This document shows, in pieces, positions 51,501 through 63,389 of a DNA stretch of 64,000 nucleotides. The notes beneath the pieces are model-generated. The model was not told the origin of the DNA. It ran no database searches and saw nothing but the letters and a program-made list of their open reading frames with translations. The DNA is from Parietaria judaica (Eukaryota; Streptophyta; Magnoliopsida; Rosales; Urticaceae): contig OX940862.1 of the NCBI GenBank assembly GCA_954871525.1, forward strand, positions 47,370,732 to 47,434,731. The letters are read 5' to 3'. The translations under genes were made by a program, and so were the position numbers. How positions within the stretch are numbered: position 1 is the stretch's first letter; the number at the start of each line of letters is the position of its first letter.

Positions 51501-52741
51501 CGGTAATTACTCTATGTACTTTTTAGTTTGTTTATCTTTGCACTAATTATTGGGTTTGAATTGATTAGGGATTCGGAAAATATATGGGCTATTCTACCTT
51601 CTCTTAATGAAGTGAAGGAGGCTTTCTCAATGGCTACATCGTGGTTGACTAATGCAAAGCCATTTTTAGTATCTTCTTCCCAAACTCTACATGCTTCAAC
51701 TACTTTGCTTAAATTAGAGGACCTTCAGGTTAGACCTGATTTCTTCTTGCGGTTTATTTACAGTAATTATCATCCCTAAACTTGTTATGTTGATACTTCG
51801 AGGTCCTTTTCTTGACAACGCTTGTGACATATTGCAGGACTTAGTTTCCCAATCAAAGCTTTTAAAGGTGTCTTTGAAAGAAAGAGGGATGCTTGAAATA
51901 GTTTTAAAGGATTGCGAGGAGTGGAAGAATGATGCTTGTGCTCTGCTTCGAGAAACAGCACAACTATTTGATACTGCTGATATCTGTGATGGATTAATTG
52001 GCGGTGTTACTTTGAGAACCGATTGTCTTTTAGCCAGAATTGAATCTGTCATAAAGAACGGTTTATCTTTTGGTTTTGATTTGGACGAGATCCCAAAACT
52101 CGAGGACGCTTATTCTACGTTGCAGTGGTGTAGAAAGGCCCTTTCTTTCTGTTCCAGTTCACCCTCTTTTGAGGTAATAATCTTCCTTATGATCCGTAAA
52201 AGTAGAGGAATTTAATCAGTCTACTTGTTTTATTTCACATTATCACAATTCACAAGTCTATGGAGAGTACAACCTAGTTGCGAGTATATCTAGCATTATA
52301 TGGTAGTATTCTAGGATATTTTTAATGAATGGGATGAAAGTATATTAGAATACAGTTCAGAATTAGCGAGAACCTTTGAAGTATCTAGTAAAAAAAATAA
52401 ATCAAAATAAAATATTTACAATTAAAAATAGGATTCATGATTCATCTACATGATCATCTCATATGCTTGAGATAAACAAAGTGTGCTAGCTGAAGGGAAA
52501 TCTCAGTGATTGAATGATTTTGAACTGTGCTTACTGGTGTTTTTCTTGAAGGACGTTGAAAACTTGATGAAATCAGCCGAGCTTTGTAGTAGCACATTTG
52601 CTTCTGGAATTTTGTGGAGTTTGCTGATTGATGGGGTCAAATGGCTTCTTAGAGCCTCTGAAGTAGTTTCTCTTCCGGGAATTTCTAAAAGGTGCAAGTT
52701 GACTGAAGCCGAAGAAGTACTTTCGAGTTCTCAGGTACTTA

Positions 52742-53100
52742 ACTTTAGGGGTGAAACATGGTAACCGGCACCGGTGGTTTTGGCATTTGCAAAACCCGTA
52801 CCAGTTTTCTGGTTTTTATCACTAGAAAAATCAAAATAACATGTCCAGTTATCCATTGTTCATACAAAATAGTATGTCAATATAACCCTAAAGCTAAATA
52901 TATAAAAAATCAGTACCAGTACATGTTTCAAAACCGGTTACATGGTTGTCACAAGCCTGGATATTTTAGATTTCTGGAGAAAACTTTCATCATACTTTAC
53001 TTTGGTGCTCGTTTTGAAATTTTACATTGGGTTCTCCTTTGGAAGCTTTTAAGAAGATATTCAATTTTGACCTAATAATCTCGATCTCGATTCTTTTTAA
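52742..53100. other. Intron with an 'accggt'-rich repeat
   Basis: Starts taggggtgaaacatgg, like the end of hAT-type MITEs, with 'ccggcaccggtgg' and 'aaaaccggttacatgg' inside. No matching right end or target duplication was found. Confidence 0.35.
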
Positions 53101-54944
53101 CGTATTAGCGTGTCTCGCAGCGTGTAAGTATCTACCCAAAAATGGCTGGTCAACTTGAGGAGGCTATTCAGAAACACAAGTGAGTCATCTTTTCCATGGC
53201 AGTGTTTGTAGTTGAAAAGCTTTGTTTTTAACGCAACTCTTATAAAGCTCGTGTTTTTCCGAGAGCCATAAGATCTTTTTGCCTAGGCTCTGAAATGTTT
53301 CTCAACTTTCTCTTATGTAAGGTTGTGGAAAGAGGAAGTGCAACAATTTTTCAATCTAGAAGTCACGGAACGAAGTTGGTCTCGAATTTTACGGCTAAAG
53401 GTAGGCAATCTAGGTGTAAATTAGCTAGAAATAGTTTATTATAGTGCTAATATGTAATTATTACTTAACTTGTGTGTATCTCAGTTAATGATTATTGAAT
53501 TAAATAATTTAGAAAATTCCCACAGCTAATATTACATTTTTACAGGATATTGGGGTTTGTAATGCTTTCAGCTGTTCAGAGCTAGATTTTGTTTTATCGG
53601 AAGTCGAGAAGGTCGAGAAGTGGAAGCGATCTTGCATGGTTGCTTTCGGGGCTTCAATTGAAGACGAGAACTCATTGCTCAATGCATTGCAAAAGGTTTC
53701 GATAATTTCGATAAATTGAGCTGTTTTACAGTTTAGATTCTGTGTAATCATATGATATCATTGACCGACAGATAAAGTCAACGCTGGAAAATTCGTTGTA
53801 CATATACGATAAGTCACGTGGGAAGGAGGCGTTGGACGTTTGTTTGTTCTGCTTAAGCAACTCTCAGAACAACGAGTTTCTTGCTTGTTCTATCTGCAAA
53901 GACTGGTAAGACATTTTTTGCTGTGTCATTGTCTATCTAAATAAATTGTGGAAGTAACGTTTTTGTGCTCAATTAACTGAATTTCATTTGTTTGTTTAAT
54001 TAAATATAAAAGCGGCCTAATGCGGGGGTTTGTGCGTAATGTCCTTATTTGAGGGATCATTTGCGCACATGCCATATACAGAAGGGTCATTTGTACAAAA
54101 AACTCTAATATTAATCACTGGCTTATAACTTTTATCTTTTCATTTGGCCTATTTATATGAATCATACATATGTGTCTTTAACCCGTCTACATGAACAGCT
54201 ACCATTTGCGGTGCCTGGGATCTTCAGCGCTGGATGTAAGTCGTCCTGAAGGGTATAAATGTCATTATTGCCGGCATTTGGTGGATGGGTCAAAATATCT
54301 TAAGGGAGGTGGTCCTCTGGTACGGCTTTCTTAATTGGGTTGTTGAATCTTGGGGAATTATTTTCTGATAATTTTTATTCCACTATACTAATGTTTAATT
54401 ACAAAATGAGGACTATTAAATATGTGTCCAGTATTAGACTAAATAACATAATTAATTAAGCATAAAACATAACGAACAATAATTAATTAGGAAATAGTAA
54501 TTAAATTTAATTAGAGAGTTAAAGTCATATATCAACATTATATAAAAGCTTGTATATCTATCTGATTAATACTTTTTCTTGCAGAGATTTGTAGGGAAGC
54601 GTTTGGAGCTTAATATGCTTTTCGAACACTTATCGAGTCATGAAGACTTCTGTGCATGGTAGAAATCTGTACTTTTATCTCAATCTACTTGAAAAACATA
54701 GTCAAATTTCTTAGACTCTGCGGGCTTCATTCACTCTCTTCATTTAGTGCCCAAATTTTGTATACTTACATCTTTTTACTATATATAATATATTAATGTG
54801 GAAGATGAAAATTAAATTTTAATTAATTGGAGGTGATGAAACCAAAGTAAGGGATTAACTCTTCTTTTCTCAGATTTCACCACATTCTTAATGATATCAT
54901 ATCATCCTTTCTACTTTCACGAATTGATTTACAAAATTTTACTG

Positions 54945-54948
<4 letters not shown>

Positions 54949-54984
<36 letters not shown>
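54949..54984. repeat. (AT)n microsatellite
   Basis: About 18 uninterrupted TA units in the intron before the exon at 55015. Confidence 0.9.
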
Positions 54985-54986
<2 letters not shown>

Positions 54987-56548
54987 TCTAATGTTACTTT
55001 CTTTTGTGTTTTAGCATAGAAGAAAGAGAAGTATTGAGGGAGCTTGTGGAGAAAGCGTTGACATGCAAAGCGCACACGATGGAAGTAGTCGATTCTGCAT
55101 TAGCTTTTATTGAAAAAGATTTCTGGAAAATCTCCGGAAAACTAGCTAGTGCTTTGAAGGTATTTTGATTGATGGTTTGATTAATGTTTGAACGCCGTAT
55201 TCATAATTATCATAAATTAATAAGTGCTCAAATTATAAGTGAAGTTATTTTTATTCTTAAGGCCACAGAAATGGCAGGCGTTTTCAATAGAGATGCCAAT
55301 TGCAGCCTCAAGCTGGCCGTGGGAAGGAACTTGTGGAAACTCCGAGTCAAGAAGTCCATGGAAGGTTCTAGAAAGCCCACAATGCAACAAATTCAGCAGC
55401 TTCTAAAAGAGGCACGTACTTAATTCATTAATCTCTTGGCTTACTTACATGCTTACATTTATTATAGGGGTTAATCTGTTAATGGGTTCTGGTATTTTTT
55501 TACCCTTCCGAAACCGGAAACGATTTCTAGGAACTAGATTCTGAACCAGCTATGGTGTATATCCTGTTTTCATGAATAAAAAAAATAATTCATTTTCCCA
55601 AATCATAATAACATGTCCAATTGTTTATTTTTCATACCCCAAATCAAAAGAACATGTTCAAATCATAATCATCTCCAAATCCAAAGTCCAGGGGAAAATA
55701 ACGTTGTAAATTAACCCTAAGTCATAAATTTCTTCTTTCTAAATAAAAAATAAAAAATAAAAAAAACCAGTACCCGGTTTTCTACGTGGGCTGAAAACTG
55801 GTACCAACTGGTTTTTCAACTCCTAAAAACCGAAATTTCTGGTTTCAGGGTGTCGAAACAGGTTTTATATATTTATTAATAGAACTTTGGCTTGGCATGT
55901 CTTGAGATGGAGAATGATGTATGAATAATTTTGAGCAGTGTCTTATCTCTGAACGTACCATCGGAAGATCACTTCAGACGTAAACGGAGCCAATTATTAC
56001 CCAGTACATTAGTTTAATTATTTATAAGCTTAATCTCTCTTTAGAGTTTATGGTAGACACCATAGAGATAAAAAGATTCATCGGTTCTTGACCCTTGACG
56101 AGAGACCGTAACAGCTGAGTGCTAATGAAATTAGTAACTATATGGGTGTAGATAAGTTATTTTCTTCATTTTAGACGTCTTTAGTTTAAATCTCTAATTT
56201 TATCGTTGAAATATACCAATTATTCTCAAAAACAATTTTTTTGTTGTTGTTGTTGGTGAATGCAGTTATTAAGAGCTCGTAGCATGCTTTACTGTATATG
56301 TCGGAAGCCATGATCAGAGAGCGATGATCGCTTGTGATGAATGCGACGAGTGGTATCACTTTGATTGCGTTAATTTAATCACTGCACCGAAGATCTACAT
56401 TTGCCCTGCGTGTGAGCCTATCAAAGAAGACACTTCCACGCCCAAATCAGCCTATCACGAGGGGTATATTACTGATCAAATCCCTTACTTCGGTTTAGGG
56501 GTAAAATTGGGAATGTTCATTGTTCAGTTTCTATCACGAACCTGATTA

Positions 56549-56695
56549 TTAGATTCGGTTCACCGGTCAAATTTTTTGTGAAAATTGGCTATATATCCGG
56601 TTAGAATCTGTCGGTTAAACTGGGTAATAACATGTTTTAATAATATATTTCTTAGTTAAGCAACATATCTTGAAAATAACAAGTTGACAGTAATG
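56549..56695. repeat. 148-bp dispersed repeat, copy 2
   Basis: Same direction as 37082-37229; it lies in the last intron of the KDM5 remnant. Surrounding phrases (taggggta at 56496, acacccctag at 56812) suggest it is part of a MITE, but no target duplication is seen. Confidence 0.8.
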
Positions 56696-57690
56696 TAACC
56701 TCTAAAGAATAAGTATAAACATTGGACAAACACTATAATTTATGTACGATATTATATTGAAAATCCTTCAACCGGCTATAAATCCGGTTTTAGTAATTAA
56801 ACATATCTTGATAACACCCCTAGTAAATACTAAACAAACATTATATATGACTGAATGTAATAATCAATTTTTAAAGAAACATTCCGTGTTTTTGCGGGTT
56901 ATCTATTATTCTGTAAAGCGCTCGGTTTCTCGGTAATTATCTAAATTGCTTTCTGTGCAATGCCTTTGACAAATCATCCGACGCCAGATTTGTGGAGCTG
57001 AAAACGCCATCTCTGAAGCAATCAAAGCCGAGGAAGTCGAGAACAGGGCAAACTCAAAAGACGGTTCCGATCGCCGATCTGAATTACTGGTCGAGTTGTT
57101 CGAGGGGCATCGAGCGTCTTTGGTGGCGGAATCGGAAGCCTTTCAGAAGGGCGATGAAGAAACACTCCGAGCTAGGAAGCCTTTCGATCTTCCATTCCCG
57201 GGATTAATTACACAGTAATCTTCTTAGTATTTACTAACACAATTTGATTCATTCATTTTATTTCCTTACTCGCAATCTCTTCCCCTTTTTGTTTAAATAG
57301 TTTATGGGGAAATGTATGTTCTTATTGTTGTAGTAGTTGCTAATAAGCAGCTTACTATGGCCCCAGAAGTCCGTTATACAGATATTTATCCCCGTATACG
57401 CAGTAAGTGCTCAGGCACGGGCTGATTCTCATAGTTTTCGAATTTTTGGCCATAACTTAGTCATTTTTTATCCAAATTTGACGATTCAACTCATAGTTTG
57501 AAGCTAAGAGATAGATCTACAACTTTGCATCTTTAAGTTTATGAAGAAAAAAAAAAACATAAGAATAGTGGTGAAAATAGTCCGAAAGTTGCGCTTAAAA
57601 GTTTTATCCTCCTCTCTATGTTGTTTTCAGATATTTTGATGAGTTTTCCGGCCAAACTAAGTTACAAACCCCTTCTCACAATGTTCTTCT

Positions 57691-58421
57691 TAGGGGTGTA
57701 CAAAAAAGACCTTGAACCGAATCTAAAACCGAAGAAACTAAATTTACCGATTTTTTTCACTACTGAAAATTAGGGCTTTTTATAAAGAATTAAAAAAAAG
57801 GTTTAAACCGCAACCGAATTTTGCTAAATGGTAGCGGTTACGGTTTTCACGAAAAAAACCGCTACCGATTACCGACTAACCCGGTAATATAATTATATCT
57901 TTTTATATATATATATATATTTATTTAAATATAGATAAAGCATAAAGGCGTAGGCTTTTGGCGCTTCATATTTACGTAACAATATTATGGCGGACTTTAA
58001 GTCATTTTGATCTATTCAACCTTATAATCCGTGTAAGAATTCGACTTATTTATTTTGACTTATTTATTTTGTTTTGAACATTTATGTTGTTATTGCATTT
58101 AATTATTTCTGTTTGCATAAGAATGAATAAGGCATTAAGAGAATTGGCCATTTATTTTATTGTTAATTGTTGTTGTTTTTACTTTAGATTATGTAGTATT
58201 AATTTGATTTTTCAAACATCCGATGATTATATTGTATTTTGTCAAAATGCGGTTAAAACCGAATTTAAACCGAATTTATAACTGATATATCCGTAATTGG
58301 TAAAATTTGTTTTAAACTTCAATAGCACGGCTTTCGGTTTTAAAATTGAAAAAATCGAAAATACGGTAGTCTATAAAAATAGGTAAGAAAACCGAACCGA
58401 ATACTCGTTTGTTCACTCCTA
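57691..58421. mobile_element. hAT-type MITE, 731 bp, TSD GTTCTTCT
   Basis: Begins TAGGGGTGTACAAA and ends TTTGTTCACTCCTA; the end is the reverse complement of TAGGAGTGAACAAA, so the terminal inverted repeats match at 12 of 14 bases. It is flanked by GTTCTTCT at 57683-57690 and 58422-58429, a perfect 8-bp duplication as made by hAT transposases. The inside is AT-rich with many 'aaccgaa' motifs and no transposase. Confidence 0.9.
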
Positions 58422-58429
58422 GTTCTTCT

Positions 58430-59860
58430 ATTCTTAAGCTTTCTAAAAACTTATTATTTGAATGAGGGAGGAGAGAATACTATTATTTTAAGCTTTTGAT
58501 GAGAGAGATAGGTGAGGGGTATTTTGGCACATCAACCGTGTTTATTACCATTTTTCGATTTTACCAACTTTTATTAATAGTTTTGTAGTTTCACCAAGAT
58601 GTATGACTAGTTAATGAATTTTTCCCAATACTATTATTGTAATATGTAAACACAAACAATATCGCTCTCCAATCACAAGTAACATGTTGGAATTAATTAA
58701 TGGGCGAATAACAAAAATGCCCAAAATGTCCAAATTTTTTACATTAAATACTCACCATGTCAAACTATGTAAAATTGCCCAATTTTCACTAAAATAGACT
58801 AAATTTACCTTCCTCTAATGTGAACTAATCACGTTTTTTTTAAGGTGTTTTAATATTATTTTGCAATGGTATCAATAATTAAAAGAGTAAAATAGGTCTA
58901 ATATAAAATATTAAGGGCCGTTTTTGTGCTATCTAAACAATGGGCATTGTTTAAGTTTAGGCTAACTATGGACATACGTGTAAAATGCTATTAATTTAAA
59001 TTAGATAAAAGATAGCTTAATTAATTATTTCAGCGACTTATTAGGTGGTTAGTATAAATACAAAATTAAAACAAAATTCTGTTTATGTTGCATCCTTATC
59101 AATTATTTTCTGTAATAATTTAAAATGAGCAGATAGATATATTAAGAGCAATATAAAGCAACAAAAATCCAACAATGAAAGCGGTACTAATGAAGCTACA
59201 TGATCCATTCATAAATCCATAATTAAAGCAGTAAAAGGTACTAGTAATCCAAGAGTTTAATCCATAATTAAAGCAGTAAAAGGTACTAGTAATCCAAAGT
59301 GACATTAAGAATCTCTAATATCACTTTATTGGTCCACCTTCATTGATTCCTGATTTCCTTCATCATATAAACCTGAAAATTAAAGTAAAATTACTAAACT
59401 GCCAACCTAATTGCTAAATTCCTTTTCTTTATACGTAATCAGACAATACGAAATTGGGGAAAAATTGGAAAAATAAATATAAAATATAAAATATCAAGTT
59501 AAAAATATATAAATACAAAATATCATGTCCAAAATACCGAGTCTAAAACGCTAAAATATAAAAAAATAATCCGAATAGTAAGTCCAAAAAACTAAAAAGG
59601 AATACGGAGAGGCGCTTAGGAGAGTAGGTAATAAAATTGAGAAAAAAAATCTTCTATTAATTCGAGATCGGAACAAATATCGGGATTTTTAAGTTTTGTT
59701 CCGGTCCCGGTCCCAGTTCCCGATTTTCAAATTCAGGACGTACTGGTTCCCGATTAAAAAATTAAAATTCCCGATTTTTAAGTGAATACGGGATTTAAGT
59801 GAATACGTCTACCGGGAGGAAACCGGAAACTGAAGACAAAACTTTCGCCCCTACCTTAAA
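58430..59860. other. AT-rich intergenic DNA with minor repeats
   Basis: No gene recognised. A 39-bp phrase is repeated at 59214 and 59259 (period 45). Around 59690-59850 'ccggtcccggtcccagttcc' and related phrases form a repeat-like block near the zinc-finger gene end. Confidence 0.55.
59214..59297. repeat. 45-bp tandem duplication
   Basis: aatccataattaaagcagta + aaaggtactagtaatccaa occurs twice in tandem (59214 and 59259). Confidence 0.85.
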
Positions 59861-59864
59861 TTAT

Positions 59865-60227
59865 TCAACTAGAGACCTGTACTAATCCCTTCGTTACAAA
59901 ATACCTCGAAGCGCTCAGGAATCCGATTGTTATGCCACTTACGAGAATGACCAATAATGTAAGCGGGTTCTGGGGTTCACCGGAGCTCGGATTTCTCTGA
60001 ATACTTATTACGCCGCACCTCCATCTGAAGTTGGCGGTGAATTTGATCGTTTTGGGATCCAGAATTATCTCAAAATCTTGCGGCTGAACGGAAAGGGGCT
60101 CGCTGAATGAGCTCCCAGGCTTTGTTATGCCGTGTATTTTTGCCAGGTGTTCTTTCACCTTTGCATGGGTAGTGGAGAAGGGACACAATTCACAGAAAAA
60201 CTTATCGGATTTGCCCTCCGAACTCAT
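59865..60227 (-). CDS. Short C2H2 zinc-finger protein with C-terminal membrane segment (120 aa)
   Basis: Starts MSSEGKSDKFFCELCPF; one finger C-x2-C-x11-H-x4-H (residues about 12-31), then GSSFSEPLS, a beta-rich middle, a PSSGEPQNP segment and a hydrophobic stretch PLTLLVILVSGITIGFL (about 91-107) that may span a membrane, ending VQVSS. It is the intact counterpart of the interrupted gene at 8335. No intron is needed. A TAGGGTTTAG-type telo-box follows on the plus strand at 60240, that is, just upstream of the start. Function unknown to me; a single C2H2 finger with a membrane anchor is unusual for a transcription factor. Confidence 0.72.
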   Translation of the reverse strand: MSSEGKSDKFFCELCPFSTTHAKVKEHLAKIHGITKPGSSFSEPLSVQPQDFEIILDPKTIKFTANFRWRCGVISIQRNPSSGEPQNPLTLLVILVSGITIGFLSASRYFVTKGLVQVSS

Positions 60228-60239
60228 TCTATCTCAGAT

Positions 60240-60400
60240 CTTAGGGTTTAGCGGCGACGGGTTTTGAAAAAAGCAGTGTTTCGATCGAATGGGTGTTGTC
60301 TAGAGTTAGGATCGATCGAATCGATGGAATGGGTTTTGAAAAAAAAGGTTGTCTCGATCGAATGGGTTTGTTGTCTAGGGTTAGTCTTGATCTAATCTTT
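60240..60400. repeat. Imperfect direct repeat upstream of the zinc-finger gene
   Basis: The block 'gggttttgaaaaaa..cgatcgaatggg..ttgtctag.gttag' occurs at about 60258-60310 and 60330-60384, in the presumed promoter of the minus-strand gene. Confidence 0.6.
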
Positions 60401-60483
60401 ATAGCTCGGCCCATTTCAAGTGGCCCAATTAAAATCTTACACATTTATAGGTTATTGTTTTTCTTTTTCTTTTTTCAACGCAG

Positions 60484-60593
60484 ATTTACGATTCCGGCGG
60501 ATTGGGCGGTGATGGTTTGACCACCGGCGGTGCACTTGAATCCGGCGAAGTAGTACGACGATCCTGGTGACATTCATTCCCGAAAGATGGAAT
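60484..60593 (+). pseudogene. Duplicated dead P450 exon (CYP87-like)
   Basis: Preceded by a pyrimidine tract and CGCAG and followed by an intact donor gtaagt. It matches 62645-62751 (TIPAGWAVMVCPPAVHLNP exon) closely. Lesions: TGT to TGA after AVMV, three extra bases (tag) in the KYDD region, and further small changes so that FNPERWN is out of frame. No neighbouring P450 exon accompanies it. Confidence 0.85.
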
Positions 60594-60599
60594 GTAAGT

Positions 60600-61785
60600 A
60601 TTATTAATCGCACGTGTACTATTATTAATTATCTATACGGACCCAATCACGTGATTAATACTAAAATTAATCCAAAATTAGTCCAGTGACCCTAAACGTT
60701 CTTACATTCGAAGCATGATAATATTCCGTTTCAATGGTGTTGTTAAGTGTGATTTTTTATTGGTTAAGCCAAAGATGAAGAGGGTTGAACTGATCATGCT
60801 CACACAACACCAGGATTTTATTTTATTTTTGTTTTCAAACCGTTTTGTTTATGTTTTTCCATGATTAATCACTTTTTTTTTTTGCTTCTTAAAAATGAAA
60901 AAGAAGAAGAAAAAACCCTGAATGGCCTTTTTTTTTACCCCTAACACATAATAATCTCATCTTATGAAAAAAAAAAAGTTATTTTTTTATTTATTACAAT
61001 TACATATGTTCTTCAAGTGTGGTTTTCTGATTAGTTAAGGTAATGATGAAGATGGTTAAACTGGTCACGGTCATTATCATAACCAATATTATCATAACTA
61101 ATATATGAAGAAGAATAATAAGCTTAAATTTCATTCTAACGCTCAAATACATATCATGTTCTTCTTAAAGGATGAGCCAAATTTGAAGATCCATCTTCTT
61201 CACATTCCAACATAATTTTTTTCTTTTTAGTGTCCTGAAAAACCTTCCAAAGCTTTATTTTGTTTTGATTTCAATTTGATTTATCGATTTAGTTTAGGGT
61301 TATTAATAAAATAGATTTAATGAAAATAAGGATTTAAAATGTTTAAAAAGTTTATTTAATTGAAAATGTGACTTTAAAGACGATGATGACGTCATGAACT
61401 AACGGTGGTTAAGTTTTGGGGTTAATTTTTCTCAAGTTTACACTTTGGACGAACTTGGGAATATTGCATATACACTTTTTAACTTAGTAATATGCCGGCT
61501 CAGTTTGGAAGAACTTAGCGATATATGCCGCAATTAACCCTTAGTTAAATGATGAACATAGTCTAAAATTCGAATAATACACAATTTAAGCCTTAAAACA
61601 GAACCCAAGTTAAAACTACAATTAATTAATTAAAAATACTAAAACCAATCCGAGCCCGGTTCATGATTTTTTGCCAAAAAGATCTCGGTTTTCGGACCTA
61701 GACCGGGCTAAAACCGGACTTATGGGCCAAAATTTCACCGTTCTTTTTTTTCCACCTCTTTTTGACTCTTGTGATTTGTTAATCT
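60600..61785. other. AT-rich spacer or intron-like DNA
   Basis: No coding sequence recognised. It lies between the dead P450 exon and the P450 remnant and holds long A/T runs and short repeats. N-terminal P450 exons are absent. Confidence 0.5.
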
Positions 61786-61788
61786 CAG

Positions 61789-63119
61789 GGAAGGAACAAG
61801 GCAATGGAACTACTGAAGAACTTGCTTCAAGAACGACGCGAAAGCCCGAAGAAGGAGCAGAGCGATTTCTTCGATTACTTGCTCGAAGATCTTCGGAAAG
61901 ACGGAACGATCCTCACGGAAGCAATAGCGTTGGATCTCATGTTCGTGCTTCTCTTCGCCAGCTTCGAAACGACGTCTCTTGCGTTGACTTTGGCCGTCAA
62001 GTTTTTGACCGAAAACCCTCCGGTGCTCAAGAAGCTCACCGTAAGTCAAAGTCAAACCGATCCAATGAAGTTTGACATCTTCATTGTCACCAGAGATTCC
62101 ATTTTCTTAGAAGTTTTTGCTACTTTTCAGGAAGAACATGAAGCCATACTGAAAAACCGAGGCTCCTCGGAATCTGGAATCACGTGGAAGGAGTACAAAT
62201 CTATGACGTACACGATGCAGGTCATTAATGAGACGGTGAGATTGGCGAATATTGTCCCGGGAATCTTTCGAAAAACTATGAGAGAGATTCAGTTTAAAGG
62301 TATGTACACTTGCTAGGGTTTAATTAACATAATAATATATTAAGAGTATCACGAGATTCCGTCTCAAAACAAGTGATCGTTTGAGCTTTATAGCTCTGAT
62401 ACCACGTTTAGTGTCGTGATCCATTACACTAAATGTGGATTAAACTCTAAAAACATCAATTGCGTGTCTCTAGTTTAATACACGTTAACTTGACATGGAT
62501 GTGGTCTTTGGGTACTATTGCCGCTAAAAAAAGACTGGGAATATTGGGTACATATGCCGCAAATATCCCTCTAATAAATACTGTTATACAAGATCCTTAA
62601 CATTGCAAAAGTGCTCAAAAGTGTTTGTATATTATCCAGTGCGGGATATACGATTCCGGCGGGTTGGGCGGTGATGGTTTGTCCACCGGCGGTGCACTTG
62701 AATCCGACGAAGTACGACGATCCGGTGACATTCAATCCCGAAAGATGGAATGTAAGTAATGAAAAACGACCACTTCATCTTCCAAAAGCTACACAAATTC
62801 AAATTCAAAGAGCTAAGCTTTGTCCTTATCGTTTCAGGGAATCGAGCTAAACGGTGCTACAAAACACTTCATGGCATTCGGAGGAGGAATGAGGTCTGTG
62901 TCGGGACCGAGTTCACGAGGGTTCAAATGGCAGTTTTTCTCCACTGCTTGGTCACAAAGTACAGAAAAAAGGGTAACAGAAAAAAGAATTATTACCTTTA
63001 TTACTATGAGTATGAATTCAAATGTGGAATTTTTTTTCTTCTTAAGGTGGAACGATCTCGGAGGAGGGAATATAGTTCGAACGCCCGGTTTACAATTTCC
63101 CGACGGATTTCATGTTTAA
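61789..63119 (+). pseudogene. CYP87-like cytochrome P450, C-terminal part, broken
   Basis: Exons: 61789-62040 (MELLKNLLQERRESPKKEQS; I-helix FASFETTS), 62131-62299 (YTMQVINETVRLANIVPGIF, the ExxR of the K-helix), about 62645-62751 (TIPAGWAVMVCPPAVHLNP, FNPERWN), 62838 to about 62972 (heme region) and 63047-63119 (GGGNIVRTPGLQFPDGFHV, stop TAA). CYP87 enzymes are ER-anchored triterpenoid/steroid oxidases of about 470 residues; here the N-terminal half is missing. At about 62894 one base is lost between GGGMR and CVGTEF, exactly before the heme-binding Cys. The acceptor of the third exon is also displaced (ccag-tgcgg-gatata). Confidence 0.87.
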
Positions 63120-63389
63120 ATGATGAAGAAAGGTGAAGGAGAATAGTTTTAAACTGAGAAACTAGGCCCAAAAAATGGGGACAATTATGTACAGAGAGAG
63201 CAAGCTTTTGTCGGCGTATAGTTTTCTTCACGGTCAGAGATGAAATTTTGTATTTTCCGTCAAGTAATCTCCGGTATTGTACGCGGAAAATAGAAGAAAA
63301 AATATATATAAATGAAAGAAAAATACAGCATTGTCGCGTCCAGTGTAAATGATATATGGGAAACTTACCCATTACTTGCTCTTGGAGAA

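Larger units (their letters stand above)
50788..54319 (+). pseudogene. KDM5/JMJ17-like remnant: end of JmjC, PLU-1-like block, first PHD finger
   Basis: Exons: 50788 to about 50865 (LNCAEAVNFAPADWLPHGRF), 50946-51077 (YWEETAAKILANKADISAFE), 51569-51728, 51838-52173 (DCEEWKNDACALLRETAQLF), 52552-52734, 53121-53179, 53322-53400, 53546-53695, 53772-53905 and 54199-54319. The last two form a PHD finger (CLFC, CSICKDCYHLRC, CHYC). After GAEA the C5HC2 zinc finger and neighbouring exons expected in KDM5 proteins are absent. The exon at 50946 has an in-frame TAG at 50965-50967 before its recognisable part. Other splice borders and phases still fit, so decay is recent or partial. Confidence 0.86.
54585..57207 (+). 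pseudogene. KDM5/JMJ17-like remnant: C-terminal exons and second PHD finger
   Basis: Exons 54585-54658 (RFVGKRLELNMLFEHLSS), 55015-55159, 55262 to about 55411 (MQQIQQLLKE), 56266 to about 56460 (LLRARSMLYCICRKP, then MIACDECDEWYHFDC and YICPAC) and 56988-57207 (SRGIERLWWRNRKPFRRAMK, stop TAA). The WWRNRKPFRR ending is characteristic of JMJ17 proteins. In the second PHD finger the frame breaks between CRKP and QRAMIAC (about 56310): the upstream frame hits TGA at 56311-56313 and the finger continues one frame over, as from a 2-bp loss. The linker exons normally between QLLKE and LLRARS were not found. Confidence 0.86.

Noticed and set aside
56496..56822. Second complete hAT MITE
   Set aside because: Ends resemble TAGGGGT...ACCCCTA but the 8 bases outside them (cttcggtt, gtaaatac) do not match, so the limits are not supported.
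58084..58281. 65-aa ORF inside the MITE
   Set aside because: Chance frame in AT-rich non-autonomous element; no transposase features.
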